Below, piece by piece: positions 1 to 12,337 of a stretch of 64,000 bases of DNA. The notes beneath the pieces are model-generated. The model was not told the DNA's origin. It made no database searches and saw only the letters and a program-made list of their open reading frames with translations. The stretch is from Lates calcarifer (taxonomy: Eukaryota; Chordata; Actinopteri; Centropomidae), in assembly GCF_001640805.2 (NCBI RefSeq), contig NC_066850.1, positions 8,838,510-8,902,509 of the forward strand, written 5' to 3'. Positions within the stretch are counted from its first letter, which is position 1. Each line of letters starts with the position of its first letter. The position numbers were made by a program, and so were the translations under genes.

Positions 1-3000
1 TAGTTTTGATCATTCAGTCTTGGAAAAAATGAAAGATCTGAAAGATCAAAGAGTAACTCACATTTATCTCACTGCCTTTCTCTTCCCCATAGCTGAAGAT
101 ACATTATCAAGAATATCTTGTTGGTATTTGTTGTGGGAGAGTGAAAGCTTTGGCAGTAAATTCCTCTCTAAATCTCCACGAGCTGTGGTTCAGATATGGC
201 TCAGGGGAGGGATGGTGAAGCGAGGTCAGGCACTTAACCTCAGCATGAGGAGGTAAAGGAATAGACTTTATACCTTCACAAATGAAAAAAAATATTAGTG
301 TAAAAAGTCATGTTGAATGAACAGTAAGAAAAGCTGTCATTTATTTTCAGTGTAGAAGTTTAAGACACTGACCACGTAATTACATGTAATCGGCTGTGGG
401 TCTATATTATTTATCCGAGAGTGCCATCAACGTTTTCCCAACATGTCAAACTTTTGCTTTACGCATCCACAAGCCATAAGGTTAGAAACCATTGCTTTGC
501 TTCACTGCATGTCATCTCACTCTGCTATCACTTACAAATAAAGGTAAATAACACCCAAAATGCACCCCACCAAGACATCCCATCAAGTCTTCAGAATGGA
601 TCACTTAACTGTCTGTAAACATGACAAATAAAGGATTTACTCCACTTATCCAGAGCCCTATCATCCTCTTTCATGGAGACTGACTCCTCTCTGTAAGAAG
701 ACCCCCACCTTGTCAATGTGTCTTTGGGTCTGTGTCATAGACACTGTGTGAGCAATGCCCCGCTTCGCATTCCTCTGCCATCCAACCTCTGTCCAGCCTG
801 GACTTTCCCACAGAACCCTAAACCCTGTGAATGAGAGTAGGCCTTTGTTTCAGGCATTTTTCATCCTGATCCCAGCAACTTCCCCATGGTGGAATGTAAC
901 AGGAATGCCAGCGCCAGCTACCTGGCATTAGAGAGTCTTTGTGCGGAAATAGGAGAGGCTGAAGGAGAGAGCAGGTCAAAGAGGTTTGACAATGGATCGC
1001 TCACTTCTCAAGGTGCCCAGCCCATATTACAGAGCTAACGAACCTGGGTCAGGTCTCTTAGACAGGGCAGGGTGAAGGAGAAGTGAAAAAATTGTTCTTT
1101 TTTTTTTCCATCTAGGCCAGTTTCGCTATGAGCTCTCTCACTGTCACAGGTTTTTCTCCTACTGTACAAATCATTAACTGGAGCACTGATGTAGCAGCTG
1201 ATTGGCATGCATACACAAGCACAGCTGAAATGTGTGTCTGCAGCAGTTAGCAGGTTGTTGTGAGCTTATCGCTGGCTGAGAGCTGGAACGGTGAGGCAGT
1301 GGTTACCCTCAAGGTGCAATTCCATTCATTCCTGCACACTGAGGGAGAGGAGAAGGAGAATTTTAATTTGAGGGATGCCATGTGAAGATGAGGATTTATT
1401 ATGATACTATCTGATAATGTTTAGATTAGTTTTTTACTTCAACAAGTCACAACAAGTGTTAATTTTCACTTTTGGTTTGTGAGTGATATTCTGCTGCTGA
1501 TGCAAAGCACTGCATGGCCAAAACGAAAACATATCATACCATGAATAACACTCATACTAGCTGTGACCAGTGGAGGGGCCACCGGCGTGGAGGCGCACAA
1601 ACATGGTGGTGTGCATGTCAGAGCAGGAGCTCGCTTTGAGGCAGGACGCTCACAAACTGACAGACAGACAGCTACCCGGGCCCGTCAGTAAAGCCATTTC
1701 ACCAGTAACCTGAGCAGTCTGGCTTCTGAGATGATGGCTGATCCTCCCTGGATCCTGTGTTTGATGATAAGGAGCTGAGATAAGGCGCTAACTGAAGGGT
1801 AACGACAGAACCATGAAGACAAGGCTGGAGCATCAGGTCACACTGAGGTGATATACATGTGATTACCACAATTACCAAGGGACGTCTGCTCACTGCCTGT
1901 GAGAACCAACAAGTACAACCTGCTGCAAGCTCCCCTCTGTTTCAAGTTCACTTTATAGTAAATATAAATAACCTGAAAAATAACTGAGATTGAATACATA
2001 TCATTAGCTGCTAAACAGCAGTGTCACTTGCCATTTTGAATCGACCAAAATGAAAGTGAATCAACCCCAATCTCCATTCCAGTCCAAACCAAACCAGACC
2101 AAATTTGTGCTGCCCTTTTTCTCTGCTGTTCACTTATAGCAGTTTGACTGTTCGACATCCCTTTTCCTAGAAAACCCAGCAGATGTTCTATTTATTACGC
2201 TCGGGCTGCCAAGAATCTCGGGGGGACAACTGAACACGTGAAGAGAGAGGGAAAACTTTGTGTTGACCAGACTCCCCTTCTCCCTCCTGAGAGGAAATTT
2301 TATGAACTCACATGGGAAAGATAAGACTTCTTCCTCGAAACGGCCGCTCATACTACAAATTCCACTGAAATCACGGCAGTATATTCACAGACCAATGTGT
2401 TAACACCTAAAGCTAAGAGGTACTTGCCAGAATTCACTGCCATAACCTAGATATAAGTAAAGCATTTTAGACTTCAGGTGACAGGTCACTAATCAAAGCA
2501 GATCAGAGACAAACCTTCTTAAATGACTATAGTTAGTGTTTAGTTTTGGATTTAAGTCCTTTGAATTATGGTGGATTTTCTTTTTATGAAGAAATATGCA
2601 GATACATTTTCAGTTCTGTGCTCCTTTATCTGATTTACCAAATTTTTTTACATGAGAGGAAAAATCTAAGTCATGCAGCAGACATTTGCCTTCAGTTCTT
2701 GTTTGCTATTTACAAAAGCAGACTTCACCATGGTCACCAGGCCTGAGAGCAAAAGAGAATCATTTCCTATTTGAAACCTCATTATGTAACCAAAGGATAG
2801 CTGTGCAAGTTGGCTGCCACCCCTGAAGCACCCATGAGATTTTGCTGTTAGATTAGGTTATATAGGATTAGAACAGATGAGGGGCAATCAGGCTTGTTAA
2901 AGAGTCTCGGTTTTGACATTACAGGAGAAACATCTTCCCTAACACAGTCATGTCATAGGGAAGTATTCCTGCAAGTTTAGCAGACAAAGAGAAATCCAGC

Positions 3001-3379
3001 TACCATTCACAATCTGTGTTCAGAGCAGAAAAAGGAGAACTGTGTAGAGACAGTGCCCAAATAAGTTCCTGTTGACGGCTTTAAAAATAAAACCAGAAGA
3101 TGAAACCTGTAAATTCTGAATGAAACAGACAGAGGAAACTTTAGTAACTTAAGTGAAAACTACATGCGTTATTCCTATACTTTTTACCTTGTTTTCAATA
3201 TAAATATAGCAGATGGACAGCTATTTTCTTAAACCATAGCTGAAAAAGATGGCTGAAAGAACACATTTAGATATTCTTCAAACACAGATTGGAGTATGTG
3301 CATATTTTTTTTTAGGTATTACTTCGCTTTGATGGCAAAGATTTTTTATGCTAGCTGTTCTGTGAGGCTGTACTTAGGC

Positions 3380-3700
3380 ACAGCAGTGCTTTGAGCTAAA
3401 TGCTAACATCAGTGTGTGAACATGCTGACAATGACAACGGTAATATGCTATACATATATAATGTTTATCATTTTCACCATCTTAGCATGATAATGCTTGA
3501 TTATGGGGCATGAATGTCTATGCCATATTTCATTGGAATGGGTCCAAAGGTTGTTGAGATATTTCACTAAAAGTCAAAAATGCTAATGCTAACGCTAATG
3601 AACGTAAGGCCTAATGGAAATCCATCTAATAGCTGCTGAGATATTTCAGTCTAGGCCAAAGTGGTGTGCTGACATTGCCACAGAGCCAAGCTGTTAACAT
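3380..3700. repeat. Dispersed fish repeat (MITE-like remnant)
   Basis: This stretch contains repeated 'GCTAATG/GCTAAC' words, a phrase about 'gttgttgagatatttca' and a second, similar 'gctgagatatttcagtct' phrase. It closes with a segment on the theme 'acattgccacagagcc'. I recognise these phrases as those of a common non-autonomous interspersed repeat in percomorph fishes; the family assignment is from memory. No coding capacity is seen. Confidence 0.5.
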
Positions 3701-5049
3701 GGCTGAACAGGCATAAAATAATAACATCCATGATTACAACCTTTGTATCTGTTACAGTTTGCCAGGCAGTTCAGCCTCACTGCCTCCTTACTGCTCTCCA
3801 CCTCTGTATGAACAGCACAAGAGTTATTCTTTGACAAGTGACGTGAAATTACATTATTATTGGTGATCATCATCAAACAGGCGGAGGGCTGGAGTACTGC
3901 TCGGGCTGTGTGTTGCATTTGAGAAAATTCAAGTCAAGCACAGGCATTTATCTAAGCCTGTGAAATCCTCCACACAAAAAAGGGAAAATTTAAGAGTGGT
4001 TCTCAAATAGCCAAATTCCATTTTCTCCTCGACGCATCACAGTGGTGTGCTCACCTAGTAACTGGTAAACACACATCAACAATGACTAAAAAGCATTAAT
4101 GAACCTTGAAATATTCTCCAAAGAAAACAGTTTAAGTGTTGCCACACTGCAAAGCCTGAGGAATATCATCCCTGCTGCTATAGCCTACGTGCCTACTGGG
4201 CCTGAGTTTACATCACATATCTGCTTCAGTTGTGGTTTTTACTGAGTTATTGTGCCAATCACTATCACTGCTGGAGAAATGATACACCAAAACAGTGCAG
4301 CATAAGGTATCCTTAGCTCACTGTTTAACACCTGACCAAGATAAAGAGCTAAAACTAAATTGCAGAGATTATGATCTGCCATAAAGTGTCCATGTAACCG
4401 CATCCAGGGGCCAGCGCTCAGCCTCAAACAATAGAGACAAAGACCTCGTGCATGTGTGACACGTGCTTGAATAGAAACTAAGACGTCCAGACGCTCAGTC
4501 AGACTTTATACATGTGGCCTCAGGGCATGCTGGCTGTGCCATGCTGCCGCATTGTTAGTGCCTGATGTGGTCAATGTCAGGGTGGTGCTGGACAGGTGCT
4601 CATCTTGACACATGCTTGTAAAGCATGAATAATTAATTAAGCGTACAAAGAGAATAATCAGTTCACTGCAAATGGAGGGGTTATCATATTCTATTTAGAT
4701 TCTAATGTTTCTTCTAAAATTTCAGTTGGCCTACTTGTTCACAATCAGGACAATATGGTTATTGGGGATGCATATACCAAACACTCAGTATTATAAGGTG
4801 GTGAAGAGCTTATGCTTATCCTACATTACAGAGAGCAGAATTGCACTTGTTACTCCAATACATGTAGATGCAGTACATGTACATGTAGATTTTATAGATT
4901 GATCCAATAACATGATATAAAATAACACTTTGAAAGGTGCTATTCTGAATTTTGATAATAATACTTCTGTACTTGTACATAAGTTAACTTCTGAATGCAG
5001 GACTTAACAGAATATTTTCACTCTGTTACTACTTTTACACAAAATTACT

Positions 5050-5460
5050 GATTTTTTGGCTGCTTGGGGGCAGTGAACAAGCTGTGACCACAGCAGTGAT
5101 GTTCCCTTTTAACTTTAACCAGGCAAATACCTGGCTCTTTAGCTGCTAAATGCTCCACTTTGTCCATCAGCTAACATTAGCTGTTAAGTCTGTTTTCAGT
5201 TGATGCTGGGTAGGTAGCATAATGACGGATTTTTAGAGTTTGTAAACGGAAAACCACTGCCTGCTGTGGCCAAAAAAAAAAGCTACAAGAGCAGTAAGAC
5301 TGAACCAAAACAATGAGCTAAAAAGCTTTGTAGCATTGAGGGGGACTGTGAGGATGATGATAATCCTCTGGGTTTATCGCTATGAGCCAGCCTTTTCACA
5401 TTACACGCTGTCATTTGATTGCATTAATATAAAAATATTCAGTGTAGCTGCTTCAAGTGA
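5050..5460. repeat. Dispersed repeat, copy 1 of a family also at 25.1-25.4 kb
   Basis: Shared landmarks in the same order as the copy at 25090-25440 are: a cttgggggca/cccgagggca start, an 'actgaaccaaaa' block, 'gagctaaaa/gagctgaaa', 'gagggggactg', then 'attaatataaaaatat' or a close variant. The two copies are diverged, so this is an old interspersed element. No open frame. Confidence 0.55.
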
Positions 5461-6193
5461 TGCACATTACTTGTAAATTCTTCCAAGCACCCAGCGTTGT
5501 GAACATTTGTTATCGAGCAAAAATGCAATTTTCCTACCAGTATATCTTAATAGTCTTTATTATTATGATTATTTCCAATGTCTGCCTCTTACTTGCACTA
5601 GTAAAATGAAAAGATGCAGTCTCATATCACAAACTCAGTGTAAACCATATCTGTAATAATGACTCAAGTCTAGACACACAGTGCACATATCTGGCCGCGG
5701 TCTTTGGTCTTAATGTGGCAGGAAGATACCCCCTATACAGAAAGCTGCGCTTGTGCTACATGGCAGCGAGATGACTAAGCATGAGGCCTGCTGCCTGTGG
5801 CACTGTGCAGACATGTTCCATTCTGTCAGAGCTCTGCAGCACATAGGCACCATTTCACACGGTCCCCCGACTCTTGGCCAAGCGAGTGGGAACTTTAGAG
5901 GCTCTGCTGACAGCCTATACCGAGCAATCAAGCACTGTGGCTGCAGCTGCAACGTTTAACCTCCTTTCATTGTGAGATGGTGGCCTCAGTGCATTCTAAA
6001 AACAAATACATATACAGAGCATGAAAGCATATGTTCTGAGCTCAGGTGGTAGAGATGCGTGTGTGTGTTGGTGCATCAACAAGAGAGAAAAACATCAAGG
6101 TGTGTCTTTAGAAATCAGATTTGTAATAGCAGGTAAAGGGCCTGCAGGTAGTGAGAAAATGCAATACATAAAATCAGAGTGAGATAATGAAAG

Positions 6194-6196
<3 letters not shown>

Positions 6197-6229
<33 letters not shown>
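6197..6229. repeat. Poly-T tract
   Basis: An uninterrupted run of about 33 T lies about 470 bases downstream (on the minus strand) of the usp18 stop. It could be the tail of an old retroposed sequence or a simple expansion; no target-site duplication was identified. Confidence 0.9.
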
Positions 6230-6236
<7 letters not shown>

Positions 6237-6702
6237 GTAGTTTTGGCAGCACAAATGAGAAAAAATGACTTCATTGTTCTTCATGAATGACTCATATCTT
6301 ATATAGCAGTGTCAGGAAAATGAACACTGAGTCTTATTGCAGGTATTTCCCCCCAAACAGTGAATATCTAAGCTAAACATTCTCTTCAAACCAACCCCCC
6401 AGTATTGCTGAGCCTGAGCACATTGTGTGTGGTCTGAGAGTGGAAAACCCTTTGGTGTTTTGAGTCTTGAACGCCACCTACTGTTGTTGTGTAGAAGTTA
6501 CTGTGCTGGTGTAAGTATTAGTTCCTTAATGAACCTTACGAGGTCATGAAAATATTAAATATAAAACCATTCACCATAAAATCAAAAACTGCAATCCATT
6601 ATTTCAAGCAAATTAGTGTTTCACTTCCTTAAATTCCTATGTATTTCATATTGATCCTGTATTGCACCTTGACCCCTGATTAATTAATCTGCATCCAAAC
6701 AC

Positions 6703-9700
6703 TCAGCTGGATAATTCAGGTTGTTGCCCCCCCTCCTTCGAACCTCTTCTGTACATTAACATGTACGCTGTGTCGCTGTAAAAATAAGGCAGAAATGTAC
6801 CACATCAGGTTATGTCTCTCTGTGGTGGGGCAGGAAAAGGTTGAAGGAAGACATTTTTAAAAATTGCAATATAATAAAGAGGAAAAAAAGTGAAGATATA
6901 ACTACGAGGTATTAGGCAATAAGGTGTTTGTTGTTGAGAGATAATACAGACAAAGACAGATTTCCTCTGTTTAAAGGTTCAAAAGTTTGACAGCCCACGT
7001 TGCAAAAACACGGTCAACTTCAGTCTTTAATCTTCACTGAGTAACAGACAATGAGGCTTTGTCTTTAGATCTGAGGCTGTTTCCGTAAGTAGGACGATAA
7101 AAGCTCCATGATGTCAGTGGAAGCCAGTCAAGCATTTAAGGCTTTCGATGTTATTAATAAAAATCTTAAACTGAACTCTAAAAAGCAGCTGGAGGCCAGT
7201 TTAACTGGGTATAAATGAGAGTCACGATTTTGCTTTTTGTTACTTCTCACTAAAGGCATATCCTCTGAATTACAAACAGGTTGACGGTGAGGAGGCTGAA
7301 CACAGAGAATTTGAGGTGTTAACATGAGAAGAAATAAAAGTCTGTATAGCTCTTTGCATTAAAGGAATAGTTTGACATTTTGGGAAATACACTTGATTGC
7401 TTTCTTGTGCAGATTTAGATGAAAAGACAGATACTGCTCTCAAGTCTGTGCGGTAGATATGAAGCATTCAACGCATTAGCAATAACATGTATATACTGTG
7501 TTAATTAGTGAGCTTTACAGGTGCTGGACAGAGCCAGGCTAGCTGTTTCCCTGTTTCCAGTCATTGTGATAAGCTAAGCTAACTGTCTGGCTATAGTAGT
7601 TTCATGTTTAGCGTAAGTGGTATCGAGCTTGTCATCTCTCTGTGTGAAATTGAAAAACAGAATTTCCCAGATGTTGAACTGCCTTTAAAGGGACTCTGTG
7701 ACCTTGTTGCACTGTTTTCAATAGTGTCTATACGAGAGAGAGCAGATGTATGTGGTGATGTCGAGGAATTTACCTGTAACGTCCTCCATATGTTTTCTGC
7801 ACTTCTTCCCAGGAGGCCTGTGTGTTGGAAGGAAAAACCAGAGTTAATCATGTTTGCAGATTATATTGGTACTTAAGACACAAATTCATGTGAGAGAGAT
7901 TATTATTATTGGACAAACCTGTTGTATGTGGCTGTCATCTGCATAGAACCAGCGCTGGTTGGTCCTATGACGAATGAAGGCAGTATAGTGCCCATACATT
8001 GCGTAACCAGAGTGCACCACCACTGCATACAAAGTGTACTTGCACTCATTCTGGAAGAACAAATCAAACTTTTAGATGACAAAAAATAAAACACTCATAT
8101 ACTAGACAGGAAATATAAGTACCTGGGCAAAGTCAGTGGAGAAGGCATCTCGAACAATCTCAGAGAAATCAAAGGTTTCTGGAAAAGAAACCCTGCAATC
8201 AAGTTTCCGGGTGTAAACACGACTACTTCGAAACCGTTTCAGGTGCACGCACAAGATATGAGGCAAGGAGAGCAGCTTGACCCCCTGAAAGAGAAATGAA
8301 ATGTCTAAGTTGATGACTGTGTTAGTTATTTTTTTGGGTAGCATTTAAACCAAGTCTCACCTGTTTGGATGGAGTCTTGGTTCCACATTGGGCACAAAAG
8401 CAGCGATTTATGTCCCTTAGCTCCTGCTCCTCTAAGAACGAGGATATGCAGCTTTCCTGAAAATGTTAATGTTAGAAATACTTGTAACGTTGAAATCCAG
8501 GAAAGTGTTTTAAATATGTTAATATGTCAGCTTAGCATAAAGACTGGAAACAGCTAGAGAAAATTCACCTTCCAGCTCCTTAAAAGCTCACAGATAAACT
8601 TGTTCCATCTTACGTGTTTACTTGGTTTTGTATGGATTGAACAAACATGTACCTTTGAGCAGAGCCAAAGGTAAGCGAAGCTAAGCTAACTGACTGTAGC
8701 AGAGTGGTATCAGTCCTCTCATCAAAAAGATGAGAGGACTGATAGAGGACTGATACCACAATTATCCAAAAAAAAAAAAACCAACAACAAAATAAAAATC
8801 GCACCAGAGAGTTGTGATCTTCCTTTATGTGCAGAGGCAGGCTGAGCAGGTAGCTGCTCCGAGTCTGGACAGAGCTGCAGTCCAAACACCGCAGGTGCGT
8901 CTCCACAGAAATCTTGTACAGATCCTGGATTTCAAGAGCCTGGCAGAGAAATAAAGGCAAGCAAACATAGATAACACATGTATAAAGGTATAGAATAAAG
9001 AACAGTAGTGATTGCAAACCAACCAGTGTTTTGTCGTCCATCTGCTGTTGCACAAAGTTCAGAATGGAGAGGAACACCTCGTCAGCATCATGCTGTGTAT
9101 TAACTGCGAGACAAAGTTCTCATTATCACAAGTTGTGAAATAAACCACATCAGTATGAGACACTGACTGTGTAAGAGCGCGGTTCTTACGTCGGACGCAG
9201 TTTCTGTCCAGACAGTGAAGGAAGTCTCGATGGGGAACGTGCTGAGGAGAGTCGCTCCTCATGGCTGCAAGAACATTCTTTAACTGCAGAGGGACACTGT
9301 GACTGTCCCCTCTCACACCACCTGTCTCCCACCTTGTGCAATTTATAAACCGTCATTAATCTTTTATTTCTCAAACACCTGAAAAAAAGCAGCCTTGATT
9401 CCAGATTGACACCTGTGTAACTATGAAATCTTCAACAGGGTTTCCTGAGGCCAAAGCCTCATATAATTTTCTCAACCTAAATGTGGGAGGTCACAAGTTT
9501 TTTTTTACACATTAAAAGCATCTTTACCACTTTGTTGTTACTTATTGCTGCCTTACAGTTCAAGAACATGTCTTACCTTTCTAGCACATCTGCTACTTCC
9601 CAGGTAGCAGAGAGGGTCTGCAGTAAAGTGTTCACGCAGCAGGACAGATGGTAGTTGGTGAGGCCTCTCATTCCTGGGACAGACCATTGAAAAGGTTAAA

Positions 9701-10771
9701 TAACACTTTTTATTTTCTGCCTGTGATACCTTGATGCAGACATGTTATCCATGGCTGGGTCTACCCATCATCAGGAGACCCAGAATGCCAGTGGGGCTTT
9801 GAACGAGCAAGAAGAAAATAAAACATGGTCGGTGAAGCCCTGACGCTGACCGGCCTGAGCATAAATGTCAATACAGCTGAAGAGAACACCCACCTCACGT
9901 ATATATTCTACTGAAATAAACAAATCAATCATTTATAGAAGAGTGAGCGAGAAACACGTTTGGTTTATTGGTTTAACGGCCTGACGTACAGCAGATGACG
10001 ACCAGGTTTCCAAGGTCAGTATTTTGCTTTCTGTGTCACTGGTGCACACATGAAGGATTTACTGGTTGTGATGAGAAAAATAATTCTGTTAAATGTAATA
10101 TTAGATAGCAGGAAAACGTCCTGATGAATGAGACAGAGCATTACCCCGGTCTGGAACAAGGAACCTAAAGAGAAATCGTAAAATAACTAAATAAGTCATT
10201 TTTCTTGATTCCCGAAAGGTTTATAAAATAATGTCTGAAGGTGAATATTTGTTTAACTGTCTCTCCCTGTACAGGCTACAGTCAGATACACCTGAGTGAC
10301 CAGAGAAACAGGAACATCTTTATACTGTGAAGCAACATAAAACATCAGCCCTGAAGTAAATAATACATACATCCAAACTTTTGTTAGAACTACTACTTTT
10401 CATGTGCTGTCTCAGTTGAATAATTTGACTTTGTACTGCATTATTTTGAGAGGCATTGGTCTTCCTCTGTATACACACGGAGGAGTAAAGGTATTTAAAC
10501 ACCCTCCAATGCTGATAAATCAAACTCCAGCCTAAAACTGCCCAATAATTTGACTGATTCCTCAGTCAAAAACGAACCTTAAACTCTGTAAAGTGCCTTG
10601 CAGAGCTTCTGTATTACAGTGTTTGTACAGGAAGTTGTATTTTTCTTGTCACTTCAAATCATACTCAACATCAAACACCATCAGGAGACAGACTAGATGT
10701 GGTCTACTCACCGTAATGGAGGTCCCTTACTCTATATGTATGGAAATAAACCGACAGAGCCTTTCAGACAT
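6703..10771 (-). CDS. usp18: Ubiquitin-specific peptidase 18 (ISG15 isopeptidase)
   Basis: USP18 removes the ubiquitin-like modifier ISG15 from proteins and dampens type I interferon receptor signalling. Eleven coding exons join in frame to about 340 residues: 10731-10771, 10145-10164, 9577-9673, 9190-9332, 9024-9103, 8805-8939, 8361-8456, 8123-8284, 7919-8050, 7774-7817, 6703-6775. The Cys box reads GLTNYHLSCCVNTLLQ, with the likely nucleophile at Cys32. Paired CxxC motifs of the zinc-binding finger appear as CLDC and CFCAQC. The His box is YGHYTAFIR (His279), followed by WFYADDS, and the fold closes with SWEEVQKTYG and DTAYMLMY. Exon 2 is a 20-base micro-exon. Human USP18 is 372 residues; the shorter N terminus is plausible for fish but the start codon rests on splice phase alone. 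An ISRE pair sits upstream. Identity is firm; the N-terminal exon is less so. Confidence 0.93.
7361..7660. repeat. Foldback-type dispersed repeat inside usp18 intron 10
   Basis: The left part reads 'gacattttgggaaatacact' and runs into a segment equivalent to 'gatgaaaagacagatactg'. The right part carries, in reverse complement, the other half of the same family: 'agccaggctagctgtttcc' and 'gctaagctaactg'. The same family recurs at about 8500-8760 and 23215-23825. This looks like a common non-autonomous element of percomorph genomes; it has no coding capacity. Confidence 0.6.
8500..8760. repeat. Dispersed repeat in usp18 intron with terminal perfect hairpin
   Basis: A copy of the 'gcttagcataaagactgg ... 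gctaagctaactg' family lies between usp18 exons 6 and 7. At its right end 8704-8719 (GTGGTATCAGTCCTCT) pairs perfectly with 8744-8759. An alternative hairpin uses 8709-8723 and 8729-8743 (15 bp, five-base loop). The two stems are mutually exclusive because they share a duplicated arm. Confidence 0.75.
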
Positions 10772-10915
10772 GAGGCTTCACTTCTCAGCGCGTCTGATGA
10801 GGTTCAGTGGGAGAACAGAGGGTCAAACAGTCTCCTGTCTTTTGCAGAATCAGTCTGTGAGAGAAAACTGCTCCTCTCTCACTTCAGAGTAAACATCAGC
10901 TGCTTTAGACTCGCT

Positions 10916-10974
10916 CACTTTCGTTTTAAGGGTTTCTGTTCGCAGCGACGATCCGCTTCGCCGAAATCGAAACT
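10916..10974. promoter_or_regulatory. Paired interferon-stimulated response elements of usp18
   Basis: On the plus strand 10963-10974 reads GAAATCGAAACT, an exact GAAANNGAAA ISRE. On the minus strand 10927-10916 reads AAAACGAAAGTG, a near-consensus IRF site. Both lie about 145-200 bases upstream of the proposed usp18 start codon (10771), in the position expected of a core promoter. ISG promoters bind ISGF3 and IRFs through such sites; binding here is inferred. Confidence 0.75.
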
Positions 10975-10989
10975 TAAAACTTGCCACGC

Positions 10990-12337
10990 GCAGAATCGTA
11001 TTAATAAACGAACAGCGTTAACTTTATTACTTTTCTTACCTTATTGCTTTGTTTAAAACGGTATCGCAAACAAGACCCGTTGCGTCTAATGCACTATATT
11101 AAAGAGTTGTTCAAGTTTGTCATCACTGCTGTTAAACTGTTAGAACTAAAAAGCTGTTCTGTTAAAATATGTACTGTAACACCACCGTAATTATGTTTTT
11201 TGTTTTCTTACACCAGCCATCTGTCACTATAATGGCTGATATTATTTCAGTCTTTGTTGTGATGTTTGTGCAGTATCGCAGTATCAACATGTGTGACTGA
11301 ATTATAAATCCACGCACTGTTTGACCCTCTAAACACACTGTAGATCTCTACATTTGAGCACTTTAGTGTCAGATAATAAAATGAAAAGCTGCGGAAAGAT
11401 TTCAAGTTTTCTTTAAACCTTTTCCAACTGTTTGTTAAGGCTGAATAACTTTCAAAAGCCATAACACACAAAATTAAACTGGCATTTTCATATGTTTATT
11501 ACATGTATTTGTTGTCATATTCCTTCTAATTGTATATTTGCTGCTCTTACATTAACCTTCTACTCAAATCTGTTTTGTTGACCCTTAATGGTTCCCTGAA
11601 TATTTTAAAAGTCTGTTATATTTGATGATGGTGCAGCTGACACTCCTGTAAAAATGTAGTTAATAATCTTCCTGGTTAATTAAAAGTTATTATGTTGAAG
11701 AGGATGTTGCCTTAAGATGAAAAACCTGCTCCATCCATTCATTATCTTATCTGTAAGGGCCTATCCCAGCTGAGACTGGGCAAGAGGCGGGGTACAACCT
11801 GTATGGATCACCAGTCCATCACAGGGTCAACACATATAGACAAACAACCATTCACACGCACATTCACACCTACAGGCAATTTAGAGTCACCAGTTAACCT
11901 GCATGTCTTTGGACTGGGGGAGGAAGCCGGAGTACCCGCAGAGAACCCACACAGGCACAAGGAGAACTTGCAAACTCCACACAGAAAAGCCCTGGGCTCG
12001 AACCTGGAGCCTTCTTGCTGTGACGTGACAATACTAACCACTGCGCCACTGTGCCGCCCTAAAAAATCTGCTCTTGCAACAATTCTGATGTGTTAGTGAG
12101 GACAAGAGGTGGGAGAAGCTTAGTGATGTGCACTGACAAGACAAAAGAAAAAAAAAAAAACATCAGCCTCTCATAGTCTGTGGATCCTCTTGATGCCATC
12201 AAAAGTCTGTGGTTTCTAACTAAAAAAAAACAGCAAATATTGTTTGCAAGATCTTGTTTGTACCTTTTCAAAGGTATGGCAACACTTCATAAAGAGCTTA
12301 AACTGTGGTCAAAACGTGGTAAAATCTAAAGTGATTT
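10990..12337. other. Intergenic usp18-pex26
   Basis: AT-rich interval between the usp18 promoter and the pex26 stop codon. Apart from the retroelement tail at 11720-12060 nothing coding is recognised. The pex26 3' UTR must occupy its right end. Confidence 0.6.
11720..12060 (+). mobile_element. Non-LTR retroelement tail / SINE-like element
   Basis: The sequence contains the highly recurrent fish phrases 'cattcacacctacaggcaat', 'cctgcatgtctttggactg', 'gaggaagccggagtacccg' and 'gagaacttgcaaactccaca', ending 'ccactgtgccgccct'. I recognise this as the widely dispersed fish LINE-derived 3' tail or SINE; the exact family (L2/Rex1-like) is not certain. It carries no intact reading frame. Confidence 0.75.

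Larger units (their letters stand above)
1..6702. other. Intergenic region, no gene recognised
   Basis: No open frame here has flanking splice sites and a recognisable protein. All open stretches are under about 80 codons and look like chance. The interval is AT-rich and holds two dispersed repeats (about 3380-3700 and 5050-5460) and a long poly-T run (6197-6229). The usp18 3' UTR lies at the right edge; its polyadenylation site was not placed with confidence. The rest could be intergenic or part of a neighbouring gene's intron. Confidence 0.5.

Noticed and set aside
8610..9077. 155-codon minus-strand ORF treated as one exon of usp18
   Set aside because: It spans two real exons (8805-8939 and 9024-9103) plus intron that happens to be open; splice sites and the USP family alignment separate them.
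10697..11056. 119-codon plus-strand ORF at the usp18 promoter
   Set aside because: Opposite the usp18 first exon and ISRE region; no recognisable protein, and the promoter elements explain the sequence.
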